Below are positions 20,823-31,684 of a DNA stretch of 64,000 nucleotides, one piece after another; position 1 is the first letter of the stretch, and each line of letters begins with the position of its first letter. The notes under the pieces are model-generated. The model saw only the letters and a program-made list of their open reading frames with translations. It did no database searches and was not told where the DNA came from. The translations under genes and the position numbers were made by a program. The DNA comes from Shewanella electrica. Its GTDB lineage: Bacteria > Pseudomonadota > Gammaproteobacteria > Enterobacterales > Shewanellaceae. Where the stretch lies: the NCBI RefSeq assembly GCF_022321485.1, contig NZ_JAKOGG010000005.1:292237-356236 (forward strand), read 5' to 3'.

Positions 20823-21070
20823 TCGAATATCTGCTTGTTTTTGAATGAATGATGATTTGCTACTGCGGCCAATTATGGCGGCTAACTAGGCCGCGATGCA
20901 ACAGCTCTCAGGCTGAGTTTTAGGCTGGTACAAATAGGTCGCTGGCGTATTGAACATCGGCATAAATGCCTGCGCGATAAGCGTTCGGCAGCGACCTAGG
21001 GCGCGCGCCGTCTAGCTATGGTGGCAAGCGCCAGCTACTCGCAGTCACTTGCGAGTAGCGCGTATCGGCC
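20823..21070. other. Non-coding gap between rnhB and dnaE with paired segments
   Basis: No gene is visible in these 248 bases. Two inverted repeats are present: AGGTCGCTG (20936-20944) pairs with CAGCGACCT (20989-20997), and CTACTCGCA with TTGCGAGTAG encloses a short loop near 21034-21058. This gap is wide for an otherwise tightly packed operon and may hold the dnaE promoter and a terminator or structured leader. The role is inferred from position only. Confidence 0.4.
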
Positions 21071-21691
21071 TCAGGCCAAACCCAGCGCTTGGCGCACAGG
21101 TTTAAAACTGCGGCGATGTTCGGCAAGTACGCCATGAGCAGCAATTGCGTCAAAATGCGCCTTGGTGGGATAGCCTTTATGTTTGGCAAAACCAAATTCA
21201 GGATGCAACTTGTCCAGCGCCTCCATTTCGCGATCACGGGTGACTTTGGCAATAATTGATGCTGCGCTAATCGCTGCCACCAGTCCATCACCTTTGACCA
21301 CCGCATCGGCGGCAATGCCACCAAAATCTGGAGTGCGATTACCGTCAACTAACACGCGCTGAGGGCGCAGCGACAACCCTGCCACGGCGCGCTGCATCGC
21401 CACCATAGTGGCATGCAAAATATTCAGTTGATCAATTTCAGCAGGTGATGCGCGGCCCACACTCACCGCCAAGGCGTTAGCCATAATGACGTCATACAAG
21501 GCATCACGCTTTTTATCGCTGAGTTTTTTAGAATCGTTGAGGCCAGCAATCGGCTTGGTTGGATCAAGGATCACCGCCGCGGTCACTACGTCGCCCACTA
21601 ACGGGCCACGGCCTACTTCATCCACGCCTGCAACAACGCCCTGCTGCAACAGCACGAGTTGCTCAGGCGTTATCTGTTTATAAATCGCCAT
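21071..21691 (-). CDS. rnhB: Ribonuclease HII
   Basis: A 206-residue enzyme that cuts RNA in RNA-DNA hybrids and removes single ribonucleotides from DNA. The catalytic DEVGRG motif is at 24-29. [13 protein letters not shown] and the later [19 protein letters not shown] carry the other conserved residues. It lies 5 bp after lpxB in the usual lpxB-rnhB-dnaE order. Confidence 0.98.
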   Translation of the reverse strand: MAIYKQITPEQLVLLQQGVVAGVDEVGRGPLVGDVVTAAVILDPTKPIAGLNDSKKLSDKKRDALYDVIMANALAVSVGRASPAEIDQLNILHATMVAMQRAVAGLSLRPQRVLVDGNRTPDFGGIAADAVVKGDGLVAAISAASIIAKVTRDREMEALDKLHPEFGFAKHKGYPTKAHFDAIAAHGVLAEHRRSFKPVRQALGLA

Positions 21692-21696
21692 GTCGA

Positions 21697-22863
21697 TTAA
21701 ACGTCCTTTGATGACTCTTGTTGCAACAGCGCCACCACGGCATCGGCCGCTTTCTCGCTGGCGTTTTGTTTCAGCAGTTGGTGCAACTCGGTAAAGGTTT
21801 GCTCCAAGGCACGCGGATCACTATTAAGCTGTTTGGTCACTTCATCTGCCAAGCGCTGTGGATTGCACTCGTGTTGGATAAGCTCTGGCACCAGTTCCCG
21901 TCCCGCCAGTAGATTTGGCAGCGAGAAATGGCGAATTTTGATCATCAACTTAGCGATTTGATAGGTGATTGGGCTAACGCGATAACCGACCACCATCGGC
22001 CGTTTAACCAACATCGCCTCCAACGTCGCCGTGCCTGAGGCGAGTAGGATGCAATCGGCTGCGGCCATCACTTCTCGTGACTGACCGTCAATCAAACTGA
22101 TTTCGAGATCTGGCGCGTACTGCTTTAACGCGGCTAAGTATTGTTCACGGCGCTTGGCATTCACCAACGGCGTAACAAACTTAATATCGGGGAAACGCTG
22201 CTTGATCAGTTTGGCCGCTTCAAGAAACGGCTCTGCCAACATGCCCATTTCACCACCACGGGAGCCAGGCAGAATCGCCAGATACTCGGCATCGACATCT
22301 AGGCCGAGCGTTTGCCTTGCAGCGGCTTGGTCTGACACTAACGGAATATCATCCGCCAAGGTGTGGCCGACAAAGGTACAAGGCACGTGATGTTGATCGT
22401 AAAACGCTTTTTCAAACGGTAATAACGCCAGCACCATATTGGTGGCCTTGGCAATTTTGAAAATACGTTTCTGGCGCCATGCCCAGACGGACGGGCTGAC
22501 GTAATGCACGGTTTTAATGCCCTGCGCTTTGAGCTTTAGCTCAAGGCCAATGTTGAAGTCCGGCGCATCGATACCGATAAAACAATCTGGCTGCAGTGCG
22601 GTGATTTGCTCAACCAGCGAGGCACGGATCTTAAACAGGCGTGGCAGATGGGCTAACACTTCGGCAATGCCCATCAGTGACAGCTCTTCCATCGCAAATA
22701 GCGACTCAAAGCCGAGCGCTTCCATACGCGGGCCGCCAATACCAACAAAGCGCGCATCTGGATAACGCTGCTTAAGCTGGGCAACTAAACCGGCACCTAA
22801 AATATCGCCGGAGACTTCTCCGGCGACTAGGGCAAATACTTTTGGCTGGATTGACTGGGTCAT
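21697..22863 (-). CDS. lpxB: Lipid-A-disaccharide synthase
   Basis: A 388-residue peripheral membrane glycosyltransferase that joins UDP-2,3-diacylglucosamine and lipid X into the lipid A disaccharide. [14 protein letters not shown] is near the N-terminus, and [15 protein letters not shown] and LPGSRGGEM are typical. I chose the ATG at 22863, 1 bp after the lpxA stop, because [19 protein letters not shown] matches the family N-terminus. The frame stays open upstream to 22956, but that part overlaps lpxA. Confidence 0.97.
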   Translation of the reverse strand: MTQSIQPKVFALVAGEVSGDILGAGLVAQLKQRYPDARFVGIGGPRMEALGFESLFAMEELSLMGIAEVLAHLPRLFKIRASLVEQITALQPDCFIGIDAPDFNIGLELKLKAQGIKTVHYVSPSVWAWRQKRIFKIAKATNMVLALLPFEKAFYDQHHVPCTFVGHTLADDIPLVSDQAAARQTLGLDVDAEYLAILPGSRGGEMGMLAEPFLEAAKLIKQRFPDIKFVTPLVNAKRREQYLAALKQYAPDLEISLIDGQSREVMAAADCILLASGTATLEAMLVKRPMVVGYRVSPITYQIAKLMIKIRHFSLPNLLAGRELVPELIQHECNPQRLADEVTKQLNSDPRALEQTFTELHQLLKQNASEKAADAVVALLQQESSKDV

Positions 22864-22864
22864 A

Positions 22865-23635
22865 TCAGCGAATAATGCCTCGTTTTGATGAAGTGACGAA
22901 ATCGATAAACATTTTAACTTGTTCATCGTTAGCGATGTCATCTTGCAGTGCGGCAACGGCTTCTTCTACCGTCATGCTGCTGCGATATAGGGTTTTATAC
23001 GCACGGCGCAGTGCTTGTTGGCTCTCTTTAGAGAAACCACGGCGCTTCATGCCTTCAAAGTTCAAACCACGTGGTGAGGCTGCTTGACCCGACGCCATCA
23101 CAAATGGCGGTACGTCTTGCAATACTAAGCTACAACCTGCGGTAAATGCATGCGGACCAATGTGCACGAATTGATGCACACCTGTCATGCCACCGAGGAT
23201 TGCCCAGTCATCTACGCGGCAGTGACCGGCGATAGAGGCATTGTTAGCCATGATGACATTGTTACCTACCACGCAATCATGTGCCACGTGGACATAGGCC
23301 ATCAGCAGGTTGTTAGAACCAATTTTGGTTAAACCTTCATCCTGCACAGTACCACGGTGAATAGTCACAGATTCACGAATGACGTTGTTGTCGCCAATCT
23401 CCAACCGAGTTGGTTCACCAGCGTATTTTTTGTCCTGACAGTCTTCACCGACAGAGGCAAATTGGTAGATTTTATTGCCTTTACCGATCACGGTTGGGCC
23501 TTTTACTACCACGTGGGAGCTAATCCAACAATCGTCACCAATCACCACATCAGGGCCAATGTAGGTCCAAGGGCCAATGGTAACGTTATTTCCTATTTGA
23601 GCATCCGGATGGACAATAGCAGTTTCATGAATCAC
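22865..23635 (-). CDS. lpxA: UDP-N-acetylglucosamine acyltransferase
   Basis: A 256-residue trimeric left-handed beta-helix enzyme that performs the first step of lipid A synthesis. Hexapeptide repeats begin at [17 protein letters not shown]. The catalytic His lies in [13 protein letters not shown], and a C-terminal helical domain follows. It overlaps fabZ by 4 bp and is followed by lpxB after 1 bp. Confidence 0.98.
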   Translation of the reverse strand: MIHETAIVHPDAQIGNNVTIGPWTYIGPDVVIGDDCWISSHVVVKGPTVIGKGNKIYQFASVGEDCQDKKYAGEPTRLEIGDNNVIRESVTIHRGTVQDEGLTKIGSNNLLMAYVHVAHDCVVGNNVIMANNASIAGHCRVDDWAILGGMTGVHQFVHIGPHAFTAGCSLVLQDVPPFVMASGQAASPRGLNFEGMKRRGFSKESQQALRRAYKTLYRSSMTVEEAVAALQDDIANDEQVKMFIDFVTSSKRGIIR

Positions 23636-24093
23636 GAACGAATCTCTCTACGGGCACACATGATTTCGGCGGAGCAAGCCAATTCACCATCGACAGTTGC
23701 TTCACCATAAAACACGCCAATCCCTCGGCGTTCCTTGATCATTTTCACGTCGAAACGTAATTGATCGCCAGGACCAACGACACGCTTGAAGCGTGCATTG
23801 TCGATACCTGCAAAATAATACAGCACATTTGGCGATGGCTTATCGCTCATGGTCTTAAATGCCAACAAGCCAGTAGCTTGCGCCATGGCTTCCATGATCA
23901 ATACACCCGGCATCACAGGTTGGATGGGGAAGTGACCTTGGAAAAAAGGCTCGTTAATGGTGACATTTTTGATTGCTGTTAACGTTTCACCTGGTGTGAA
24001 GTCCAACACCCGGTCGATCAGCAAAAATGGATATCGGTGTGGCAAAAACGCCATAATTTCCTGAATATCCATCGTGTTTAATTCATTCGACAT
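23632..24093 (-). CDS. fabZ: (3R)-hydroxyacyl-ACP dehydratase FabZ
   Basis: A 153-residue hot-dog-fold dehydratase of fatty acid synthesis. [14 protein letters not shown] is near the start, and [20 protein letters not shown] holds catalytic His54 and Glu68. It draws on the same hydroxyacyl-ACP pool as LpxA and LpxD, and it is encoded between them. Confidence 0.98.
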   Translation of the reverse strand: MSNELNTMDIQEIMAFLPHRYPFLLIDRVLDFTPGETLTAIKNVTINEPFFQGHFPIQPVMPGVLIMEAMAQATGLLAFKTMSDKPSPNVLYYFAGIDNARFKRVVGPGDQLRFDVKMIKERRGIGVFYGEATVDGELACSAEIMCARREIRS

Positions 24094-24125
24094 GAATCAT
24101 CCTCGAGCCGTTGAGTTCGGCGTTA

Positions 24126-25154
24126 TTATTCTTTCGGAGTGACCGACTTTTCCAGTTTACGCACACGGGTGAACAGTTCGTCCAGTTGACGGAACCGCAC
24201 TGTGTTTTTGCGCCATAGTCGGTTATCCATCGCCACTGTTGCAGATGAGTATAGCCCAGGCTCTTTCACATCATTAGTGATGTTAGTGGCGCCAGACAGA
24301 TGTACACCGTCAGCAATAGTAAGATGGCCAGAAATTGCACAACTACCGCCAATAATACAGTGGCGGCCAATAGTCACGCTGCCGGCTAAAACAGTGCAGC
24401 CAGCAATCGCGGTATTTTCCCCAATAATATCGTTGTGAGCAATCTGTACTTGGTTATCAATGATGCAACCGTCATGAATTTCGGTATGTTCTAACGCACC
24501 ACGGTCTACCGTTGTGCCAGAACCGATTTCAACACGATTGCCAATGCGTACGCCGCCGGTCTGCGGGATCTTAATCCACTTGCCGCGTTCGTTGGCATAA
24601 CCGAAACCGTCTGAGCCCAACACCGCACCAGCGTGAATAATACACGCTTGGCCCATATGGACGTTATGATACAAGGTGACGTTGGCCCATAGAATCGACT
24701 CAGAACCGATAATACAGTCTTGACCAATCACGGTGCCGGGACCAATCTGGACTTTCTCGCCCAACACCACATTGGCACCAATCACCACGTTAGCGCCTAT
24801 CGCTACGCCCTCGCCTAATTTGGCGCTGGGGTCGATAATAGCCGACGGATGGATGCTATCTGCCGCTTTTGGCGTGGTATCTAACAGTTGCGCAGTACGT
24901 GCAAAACCGACATAAGGGTCGGCTAATACCAGCGCATTACCTTGATAATCATCAGCCATATCGGCTTTCAAAATCACGGCAGATGCTTGCGTAACTTCCA
25001 GCTGCTGCTTCAACTTGGGATTAGACAAAAACGCCACCTGTCCGGCGGCGGCTTTTTCTAGTGGAGCCACGGAGGAAACAGTAACGTCACCGTCTCCCCG
25101 TAGCTCAGCACCAAGATGCTCAGCTAGCTGTTTTAACGAAACAGCTTTCATCAA
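24126..25154 (-). CDS. lpxD: UDP-3-O-(3-hydroxyacyl)glucosamine N-acyltransferase
   Basis: A 342-residue third enzyme of lipid A synthesis. It has an N-terminal uridine-binding domain (LKQLAEHLGAELRGDGD), a long run of hexapeptide repeats, and the catalytic His region IDNQVQIAHNDIIGENTAIA. The gene starts 1 bp after the skp stop codon and precedes fabZ by 32 bp. Confidence 0.98.
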   Translation of the reverse strand: MMKAVSLKQLAEHLGAELRGDGDVTVSSVAPLEKAAAGQVAFLSNPKLKQQLEVTQASAVILKADMADDYQGNALVLADPYVGFARTAQLLDTTPKAADSIHPSAIIDPSAKLGEGVAIGANVVIGANVVLGEKVQIGPGTVIGQDCIIGSESILWANVTLYHNVHMGQACIIHAGAVLGSDGFGYANERGKWIKIPQTGGVRIGNRVEIGSGTTVDRGALEHTEIHDGCIIDNQVQIAHNDIIGENTAIAGCTVLAGSVTIGRHCIIGGSCAISGHLTIADGVHLSGATNITNDVKEPGLYSSATVAMDNRLWRKNTVRFRQLDELFTRVRKLEKSVTPKE

Positions 25155-25667
25155 TTATTGACCTTTGCTCAGTGCTTCAACAACTTTGCTGCTGATGTCT
25201 GCGTCAGGTTTTACATAGATCACCGCACCGCGCTGCAATACCATGTCGAATTGCTCTTTTTTAGCAATGTCGTTGATAGCTTTTTGCACTTTCACCAGCA
25301 GTTTATTTTGTTCTTCACCTTGGCGACGACGCAGGTCTTCATCCAAAGCTTTGCCTTTCAACTGTAGGTCTGCTTTCGCTTGATCCATCTTACGACCCAG
25401 CTCAGTTTTCTGTGCTTCGGTCATCAGTGCGGCATCACGTTGTTCCTTTTCCATGAAGCCTTTCAATTCGTCCTGCAGTTTTTGCACTTCAGCCATACGA
25501 TCACCAAACTCGCTTTTCAGAGAGTTAGAGATCTGCTCGCGTTGTGGGATCTGCTGGAATACGGTGTTCATATCAACTACAGCCAGTTTCTCAGCTTGAG
25601 CAGCTAGAGGAGCACCCGCCAATAATAGGGATACTAGGGCGCCGTTCACTATCTTTTTCAAAGTCAA
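25155..25667 (-). CDS. skp: Periplasmic chaperone Skp (OmpH)
   Basis: A 170-residue periplasmic chaperone for unfolded outer-membrane proteins. It has a Sec signal peptide ending near AAQA (about 22-25). The rest is a long charged coiled-coil region, typical of the Skp tentacles, framed by LAVVDMNTVFQQIPQRE and a C-terminal beta segment. It lies between bamA, whose folding pathway it serves, and lpxD. Confidence 0.97.
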   Translation of the reverse strand: MTLKKIVNGALVSLLLAGAPLAAQAEKLAVVDMNTVFQQIPQREQISNSLKSEFGDRMAEVQKLQDELKGFMEKEQRDAALMTEAQKTELGRKMDQAKADLQLKGKALDEDLRRRQGEEQNKLLVKVQKAINDIAKKEQFDMVLQRGAVIYVKPDADISSKVVEALSKGQ

Positions 25668-25710
25668 ACTCCTTGTTCGGATTCAGCAATGCTGCCGAGT
25701 TTATGTGTTT

Positions 25711-28194
25711 TTAGAATGTTTTGCCAATATTGAACGAGAAGATCTCCATATCGTCATCATCTTCGCTCTTAATTGGCCATGCGAGGCTGAATACCATTGG
25801 TCCCATAGGTGAAAGCCACTGGACACTCATCCCCCAAGACGCCCTAATCCGACTTGCATCACTGTAGTCTGCAAGTTCTGCATAGCGATCGGCAGGCAAA
25901 TACTTGTATAGGTCGTAGTTAAACTCAGTATCCCAAACGTTACCCGCATCGACGAAGAAGCTGGTACGAACTGAGTTGCTGTATGCTTCATCCAAGAATG
26001 GCGTAGGGACAATCAACTCGGCACTGGCGGTTGCCAAGGCGTTACCACCAATGGAACGGTTACTACGCACATACACTTGGTTTACGTCACCTGGCAGAGA
26101 GCAGCTGTCGCCTGATGCATCTGGCGAGCAGGATTCGCTACCGCGATAGACGTAGAATGCACGCGGACCAACCGAGTTCGATTTGAAGCCACGCAGGTAA
26201 CTACTACCACCGGTGTAATAGTTTTCCCAGAACGGCAGGATCTGATCGTTATCGTGGTACTTACCGTAACCGTTGGCGTAGGCCAGACGCGCACGAGTCA
26301 AGAACACAAAACTGTGCGAGCGGTTAAGTGGGAAGTAGAAACTGGTTTCGAAGTCCGTTTTGAAGAACTGCAAATCTGAACCTGGCACCGTCATACGACC
26401 ATTAAGACGCTGTGAGTTACCCGCTGTAGGGAAGGTACCACGGTCCAAGGTGCTGCGGCTCCAGCCTAAGCTCAACTCGAAGTTATCAAAACTCAGGCTA
26501 TCGTTAGGGTCGGCACCGTTACGGTACAAGTTATAGAAGCGAATCGCTTGCTGATAGCTCGATACGTCAGAAATTTCGTTGTGGCGATAACCGACACCGA
26601 CGTTGATACGGTTGTATTCGTTGATAGGGAAACCGAGCGACGTTGAAACACCATAGGAGTTGTTTTTATAACGTTCCAAGTATGCGTTGTTCGCATCGAA
26701 CGCACTCCAGTAGATGGAGCCCCCCAAACTTACCCCATCTTTAGTGAAGTATGGGTCGGTATAGGACAAGTTCACGCTCTTTTGATAACGGTTGGTGTTC
26801 AGCGTGATACCGGCTTGGTTACCCGTACCTAAGAAGTTAGATTGCTGGATACCAAACTGCAGGCTCATACCTGAGTAGCTACCATAACCGATACCGGCGT
26901 TGAACGAGCCTGATGGTTGCTCTTTCACTTTGAATTGCACGTCCACCAAATCGTCAGCGCCTTGAACTGGCACAGTTTCAGTATCAACGGTTTCAAAGTA
27001 GCCCAGACGGTTCAAACGGGCTTTTGATACTTCAATCAAAGCATCATTCAACCAAGCGCCTTCCATCTGACGCAGCTCGCGACGCATCACTTCGTCGGCA
27101 GTCACGGTGTTACCAGTGAAATTAATGCCACGCACGTAGACGCGTTTACCCGGTTTAATATTGATGTTCAAGGTCACTTCTTTGTTCTTGTCATCAATTT
27201 CTGGGTAGGTTTTGACTTCTGGATTGGCGTAACCGAAACGGCCGAGGTACTTACTGTACATCTCTTCAGTAAAGGTCACATCGGCACCGTTGTACTGTAC
27301 ACCGGTTTTCAATGGCAGAATGGTTTTCAGCACTTGCTCACGGCCCATCAGGTCGCCAGTCAAGTTAACTTCTTTGACCTTATACTGCTCACCTTCTTTG
27401 ACGTTAATGGTGATGTACAAACCTTTACGGTCTGGCGTCATAGACACTTGGGTGGAAGTGACTTCAAAACGGATATAACCGTTATTGTGATAGAAGGTCT
27501 CCAAGCTTTCTAAATCAGCTTGCAGTTTTTGCTTCTGGTAACGGCGTTCACCAAACAGGTTCCACCAAGCAACAAAGTCTTTCAGCTCTAGCAGCTTAGC
27601 CAGCTCTTCGTCGCTGTAATGCTCGTTACCAACAAAGTTGATTTGACGAATTTCCGCCGCCAAACCTTCTGTAAATTTGAACTTAAGTTCAACGCGGTTA
27701 CGCGGCAAGTTGATGATTTGCGCTTCGACTTTTGCGCCGTATTTACCTACGCCGTAGTAGAAGTCTTGCAGGCCTTTTTCGATATCTGACAGCATGGTGC
27801 GATCGAGGGATTCGCCCACTTTTACGCCGCTGCTGTTCAAGCTTTCTTGCAGTTGCTCGTCTTTAATATCTTTGTTGCCATCAAAGCTTACCGCACTGAT
27901 GGTTGGGCGCTCGCGTACTTCAACAACCAGCACATCGCCGTCACGTGCCACCTGCACGTTTTCGAAGTTGCCTGATGCATACAAGCTTTTAATTGCCTGC
28001 TGAAGTTTCACTTGGTCAATGGTGTCACCAACTTTAATTGGCAAGTTCAGCAAGGCGGCCCCAAGGGCGACTCGCTGTAATCCTTCGACCTGAATATCCG
28101 CCACTTTAAACGGTTGGAAAGTGTCGGCCCATCCATTCCCTGAAAAAGCGGCGCCGACCAGTAACATAGAGGCAAAAAGTTTATTTAATCGCAT
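25711..28194 (-). CDS. bamA: Outer-membrane protein assembly factor BamA
   Basis: An 827-residue outer-membrane insertase. It has a signal peptide (about 1-23), five POTRA domains to about residue 420, and a 16-strand barrel. Within the barrel lies the loop-6 region with the RGF motif (SYLRGFKSNSVGPRAFY). The protein ends in an aromatic residue, as expected for a barrel (IGKTF). It is 31 bp after rseP and 43 bp before skp. Confidence 0.98.
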   Translation of the reverse strand: MRLNKLFASMLLVGAAFSGNGWADTFQPFKVADIQVEGLQRVALGAALLNLPIKVGDTIDQVKLQQAIKSLYASGNFENVQVARDGDVLVVEVRERPTISAVSFDGNKDIKDEQLQESLNSSGVKVGESLDRTMLSDIEKGLQDFYYGVGKYGAKVEAQIINLPRNRVELKFKFTEGLAAEIRQINFVGNEHYSDEELAKLLELKDFVAWWNLFGERRYQKQKLQADLESLETFYHNNGYIRFEVTSTQVSMTPDRKGLYITINVKEGEQYKVKEVNLTGDLMGREQVLKTILPLKTGVQYNGADVTFTEEMYSKYLGRFGYANPEVKTYPEIDDKNKEVTLNINIKPGKRVYVRGINFTGNTVTADEVMRRELRQMEGAWLNDALIEVSKARLNRLGYFETVDTETVPVQGADDLVDVQFKVKEQPSGSFNAGIGYGSYSGMSLQFGIQQSNFLGTGNQAGITLNTNRYQKSVNLSYTDPYFTKDGVSLGGSIYWSAFDANNAYLERYKNNSYGVSTSLGFPINEYNRINVGVGYRHNEISDVSSYQQAIRFYNLYRNGADPNDSLSFDNFELSLGWSRSTLDRGTFPTAGNSQRLNGRMTVPGSDLQFFKTDFETSFYFPLNRSHSFVFLTRARLAYANGYGKYHDNDQILPFWENYYTGGSSYLRGFKSNSVGPRAFYVYRGSESCSPDASGDSCSLPGDVNQVYVRSNRSIGGNALATASAELIVPTPFLDEAYSNSVRTSFFVDAGNVWDTEFNYDLYKYLPADRYAELADYSDASRIRASWGMSVQWLSPMGPMVFSLAWPIKSEDDDDMEIFSFNIGKTF

Positions 28195-28225
28195 AGAGCA
28201 CTTCTAATTATTTGTCAGTCCTTGC

Positions 28226-29608
28226 TCAGAGTCGGGCAAAATCATTGAACAGCGAGATGCTCATTATCACAATCAGCAACGCCGCCCCGAATCTGAATCC
28301 AATTTCCTGAATCCGCTCGGAAACAGGTTTACGGGTGATCACTTCCACGAAGTAATACAACAGGTGTCCACCGTCTAACACAGGTAAAGGCAACAGGTTA
28401 ATAATCCCGAGGTTTACACTGATTAGCGCAAGAAAACCCAAAAAATATACTAGGCCGATATCGGCACTGCTGCCCGCACCCTGGGCAATTGATATCGGGC
28501 CGCTAAGACTTTTAACAGAAACATCACCAGTAAACAATTTGCCAATCATCTTCACGCTGACGACGGCAAGTTGCCAAGTTTTGTCTGCAGCCATAGCCAC
28601 TGCATTTACAGGTCCATATTGCAGATCGACTTTCATGTCTTCTGGCCACTCAGGCAATTTTGGTGCAACACCAATAAAACCTTCAAGCGTACCGTTATCA
28701 CTCTCGCGCGCACTGGGCGTAACGGTTAAGTCAACCGCATGCCCATTGCGCAACACCGTCAAAGCAATCGCTTGGTTTGGCGATGCTTTAACTTGCTCAA
28801 CAAAGGTTTTCCAATCCGTAAATGACTCACCAGCAACCCGTTGGATCACATCGCCTACTTGTAGCCCGGCCGCAGCGGCAGCGCTGTCTTTATTAATCAC
28901 TGCCAGCTCAGGCACCATATCTGGACGATACGGTTCTAGCCCTAAGGTGGTGATAGGCGATTGTTTGTCTGGATCGAAAGTCCAGCGGCTGATATCGAGT
29001 TGGTAAGTCTTGCCTTGCACTGCATCGGCGTCATCAGGTGTCGATAACTGCGATACCGGTGCTAAGGTTAAACTCAAAGAGGCGTCGCCGATGTGACTCA
29101 CTAAGGCGAGATTCACCTCTTCCCAATTGCGTACACGTTGACCGGAGACAGCAATGATTTGTTGTGGCTGCGACACATTCAACACGGCCGCGGGCGAGTT
29201 AGGCAGCACACTTTGCAGTACCGGCTTAACGGCTGGCAGGCCAAGCAGATACATGAAATACAGCGCGATACCGGCGAAAATGAAGTTAGCAATAGGTCCT
29301 GCCGCAACCACGGCAATACGTTGCCATACGGATTTGCGATTGAAGGCTTGGTCCAACTGATCTTCGGGAACTTCGTCAACGCGCTCATCGAGCATCTGCA
29401 CATAGCCACCCAGCGGGATCATACCGATGACATATTCAGTGCCATCTTTGCCGACACGACGCCATAGCGCTTTGCCGAACCCCACAGAAAAACGTAATAC
29501 CTTTACGCCGCAACGTCGTGCGATATAAAAATGGCCGAACTCATGGGCGGTGATCAAAATGCCCAGCAGTACAACAAAAGCGGCGATATTGCGTAAAAGT
29601 TCGATCAT
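28226..29608 (-). CDS. rseP: Site-2 protease RseP
   Basis: A 460-residue inner-membrane zinc metalloprotease that makes the second cut in anti-sigma-E RseA. The zinc motif HEFGH is at 22-26 in the first helix. Two PDZ domains lie in the periplasmic middle part, and LPVLDGGHLLYY gives the third metal ligand. Its position next to bamA and skp fits its role in envelope stress control. Confidence 0.97.
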   Translation of the reverse strand: MIELLRNIAAFVVLLGILITAHEFGHFYIARRCGVKVLRFSVGFGKALWRRVGKDGTEYVIGMIPLGGYVQMLDERVDEVPEDQLDQAFNRKSVWQRIAVVAAGPIANFIFAGIALYFMYLLGLPAVKPVLQSVLPNSPAAVLNVSQPQQIIAVSGQRVRNWEEVNLALVSHIGDASLSLTLAPVSQLSTPDDADAVQGKTYQLDISRWTFDPDKQSPITTLGLEPYRPDMVPELAVINKDSAAAAAGLQVGDVIQRVAGESFTDWKTFVEQVKASPNQAIALTVLRNGHAVDLTVTPSARESDNGTLEGFIGVAPKLPEWPEDMKVDLQYGPVNAVAMAADKTWQLAVVSVKMIGKLFTGDVSVKSLSGPISIAQGAGSSADIGLVYFLGFLALISVNLGIINLLPLPVLDGGHLLYYFVEVITRKPVSERIQEIGFRFGAALLIVIMSISLFNDFARL

Positions 29609-29624
29609 CTGTGGTTGTAATTCC

Positions 29625-30812
29625 TCAATTTAAGCCTTGTAGGCGCTCTGTCGCATATCGGCGGCTCATTTCATCCAGCGCCAGAATATCAGTAATCGAA
29701 TCCAGAGGCGATTGCGGCACATTATTCAAACAATATTCGTTAACACGCACAATATCGGTATAACGAATTTTTCCTGCTAAAAATGCGGCCACAGCAATTT
29801 CGTTGGCGGCATTCACCACCGTTGTCGCCTCTTGACCGCGACGACTGGCTTCCATCGCTAATGCCAAGCAGGGAAAACGATTGAAATCAGGCTCAAAGAA
29901 GCTCAATTGTCCGACTTTGAAAAAGTCTAAAGGTTCCACGCCGGAGCGAATTCTTGTCGGATAGGCCATACAATGAGCAATTGGGGTACGCATATCGGGA
30001 TTTCCGAGCTGCGCCAGCACGCTGCCATCGCAATATTGCACCATTGAATGAATCACGCTTTGGGGATGAATCACCACTTGGATCTGCTCGGCGCTGGCAT
30101 TAAATAACCAACGGGCTTCGATGTATTCCAAGCCTTTATTCATCATGGTGGCCGAATCGACGGAGATTTTTGGCCCCATCGACCAGTTAGGATGTTTAAT
30201 CGCTTGTGCGGGGGATACGTCAGGTAAGGAATGAATATCCGCCGTTAAGAATGGGCCACCGGAGCCAGTCAGCAAAATCTTGCTAATGCCAGCAGCGGCT
30301 AAATCGCACTTACCGAGATGTTGCTGTGCTTCGGTAGAGAGACATTGATAAATGGCATTGTGCTCACTATCGACTGGCAGCAGCGTGGCGCCAAACTGCG
30401 CCACGGCATCAATGAACAGCCGACCCGACATCACCAAGGCTTCTTTGTTGGCGAGTAACACCCGTTTACCCGCTTTAACAGCCGCCAGTGTTGGCTGCAT
30501 GCCCGCTGCACCAACAATCGCCGCCATCACGGTATCTACCGCGTCACTCATCACTAGCGCTTCGAGTTCATCGGCGCCAGAGGTCACTTCCACCGGCAGA
30601 TGCGCCACTTGCTGCGCTAACGCTGTCGCCGCCGCTTTATCCACCATGTGTGCAATGGTTGGCTGGTATTGCTCGCACAATGCCACCATTTTATCGACGT
30701 TGGTGTTAGCAACCAGCGCATAGATTTTATATTGCTCGGGATTATGTTCGACCACACTAAGGGTGCTGGCGCCGATAGAACCGGTGGCGCCGAGAATAAC
30801 CAAAGACTGCAT
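29625..30812 (-). CDS. dxr: 1-deoxy-D-xylulose-5-phosphate reductoisomerase
   Basis: A 395-residue enzyme of the MEP isoprenoid pathway that makes MEP from DXP with NADPH. The dinucleotide motif is [10 protein letters not shown] (8-17). [20 protein letters not shown] and [21 protein letters not shown] mark the metal and substrate sites. It lies 3 bp after cdsA. The MEP route feeds UppS, encoded two genes upstream. Confidence 0.98.
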   Translation of the reverse strand: MQSLVILGATGSIGASTLSVVEHNPEQYKIYALVANTNVDKMVALCEQYQPTIAHMVDKAAATALAQQVAHLPVEVTSGADELEALVMSDAVDTVMAAIVGAAGMQPTLAAVKAGKRVLLANKEALVMSGRLFIDAVAQFGATLLPVDSEHNAIYQCLSTEAQQHLGKCDLAAAGISKILLTGSGGPFLTADIHSLPDVSPAQAIKHPNWSMGPKISVDSATMMNKGLEYIEARWLFNASAEQIQVVIHPQSVIHSMVQYCDGSVLAQLGNPDMRTPIAHCMAYPTRIRSGVEPLDFFKVGQLSFFEPDFNRFPCLALAMEASRRGQEATTVVNAANEIAVAAFLAGKIRYTDIVRVNEYCLNNVPQSPLDSITDILALDEMSRRYATERLQGLN

Positions 30813-30815
30813 GTA

Positions 30816-31673
30816 TTACATCCAGAATATGAGATAGAGCAGCGCAAACACTGGCAGCGCCGCGGTGAGACTATCTATTCTGTCGAGAACACCACCGTGT
30901 CCTGGCAAGATAGAGCCGGAATCTTTAATGTTGGCCACCCGTTTGAACATGCTTTCTGACAAGTCACCTAGCGCCGACGCCAGTGCAGTGACCAAGGTAA
31001 CTATCGCCACCAAGCGCCATTCTTGCTCTGGTGAGCAATACATCACCCCGGCTACCACAATCAAGGTGGTCAACAGTCCACCCAGTAGCCCTTCAACGGT
31101 TTTGCCCGGGCTAACGCGGGCAATTAACTTATGGCGACCAAAAGACTTACCCGCGAAATAGGCGCCAGAGTCAGCCGCCCATACCACCAACATCACCAGC
31201 AGCAGTAGCGTGCCACCGAGATAGGGATTAGCCAGCGAGTCTTGCGACTTAATCGTGATTAATGCCGCAAAACATGGCAGTAGCGTTAATTGACCAAACA
31301 TCGATTTGAGCATCGGGCTGTGCTTCCACCAGTTGCTGCTCTTGGGAAAAAACAGCACCAGCAGCAAAGTAAAACACCACCACAGCACGCCAAGGATGAT
31401 CAATGCCAACATCACTGGATGCAATTGACCACGCATCCAAATTTCATCCGCTGGCACGATAAAGTTGATGGCAACCAGTACCACGGCAACGGTACAGGTA
31501 AAACTCCATTTGGTGATATCGCAGCTGGGGTCAATAATCCGCCCCCACTCACGCGCAGCAATAGCAAAAACAGGGACCAAGGCCCAAGCGAAATAGACTG
31601 GAGGCAGATAGAAAATAGCGCCTAAAACCAGTGGGATTAACCAGAGTGCTGTAATAATGCGTTGCTTTAGCAA
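30816..31673 (-). CDS. cdsA: Phosphatidate cytidylyltransferase
   Basis: A 285-residue multi-pass membrane enzyme that makes CDP-diacylglycerol, the precursor of all phospholipids. The C-terminal signature ALGDLSESMFKRVANIKDSG, followed by LPGHGGVLDRIDS, is the CDS family pattern. It is 11 bp after uppS and 3 bp before dxr. Confidence 0.97.
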   Translation of the reverse strand: MLKQRIITALWLIPLVLGAIFYLPPVYFAWALVPVFAIAAREWGRIIDPSCDITKWSFTCTVAVVLVAINFIVPADEIWMRGQLHPVMLALIILGVLWWCFTLLLVLFFPKSSNWWKHSPMLKSMFGQLTLLPCFAALITIKSQDSLANPYLGGTLLLLVMLVVWAADSGAYFAGKSFGRHKLIARVSPGKTVEGLLGGLLTTLIVVAGVMYCSPEQEWRLVAIVTLVTALASALGDLSESMFKRVANIKDSGSILPGHGGVLDRIDSLTAALPVFALLYLIFWM

Positions 31674-31684
31674 AAGATTTCCTC

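Noticed and set aside
17734-20852. Several long plus-strand open frames inside dnaE
   Set aside because: They are antisense shadows caused by codon use of dnaE; none resembles a known protein.
22864-22956. N-terminal extension of LpxB
   Set aside because: The extra 31 residues overlap lpxA and do not match the family. The ATG at 22863 fits the normal start.
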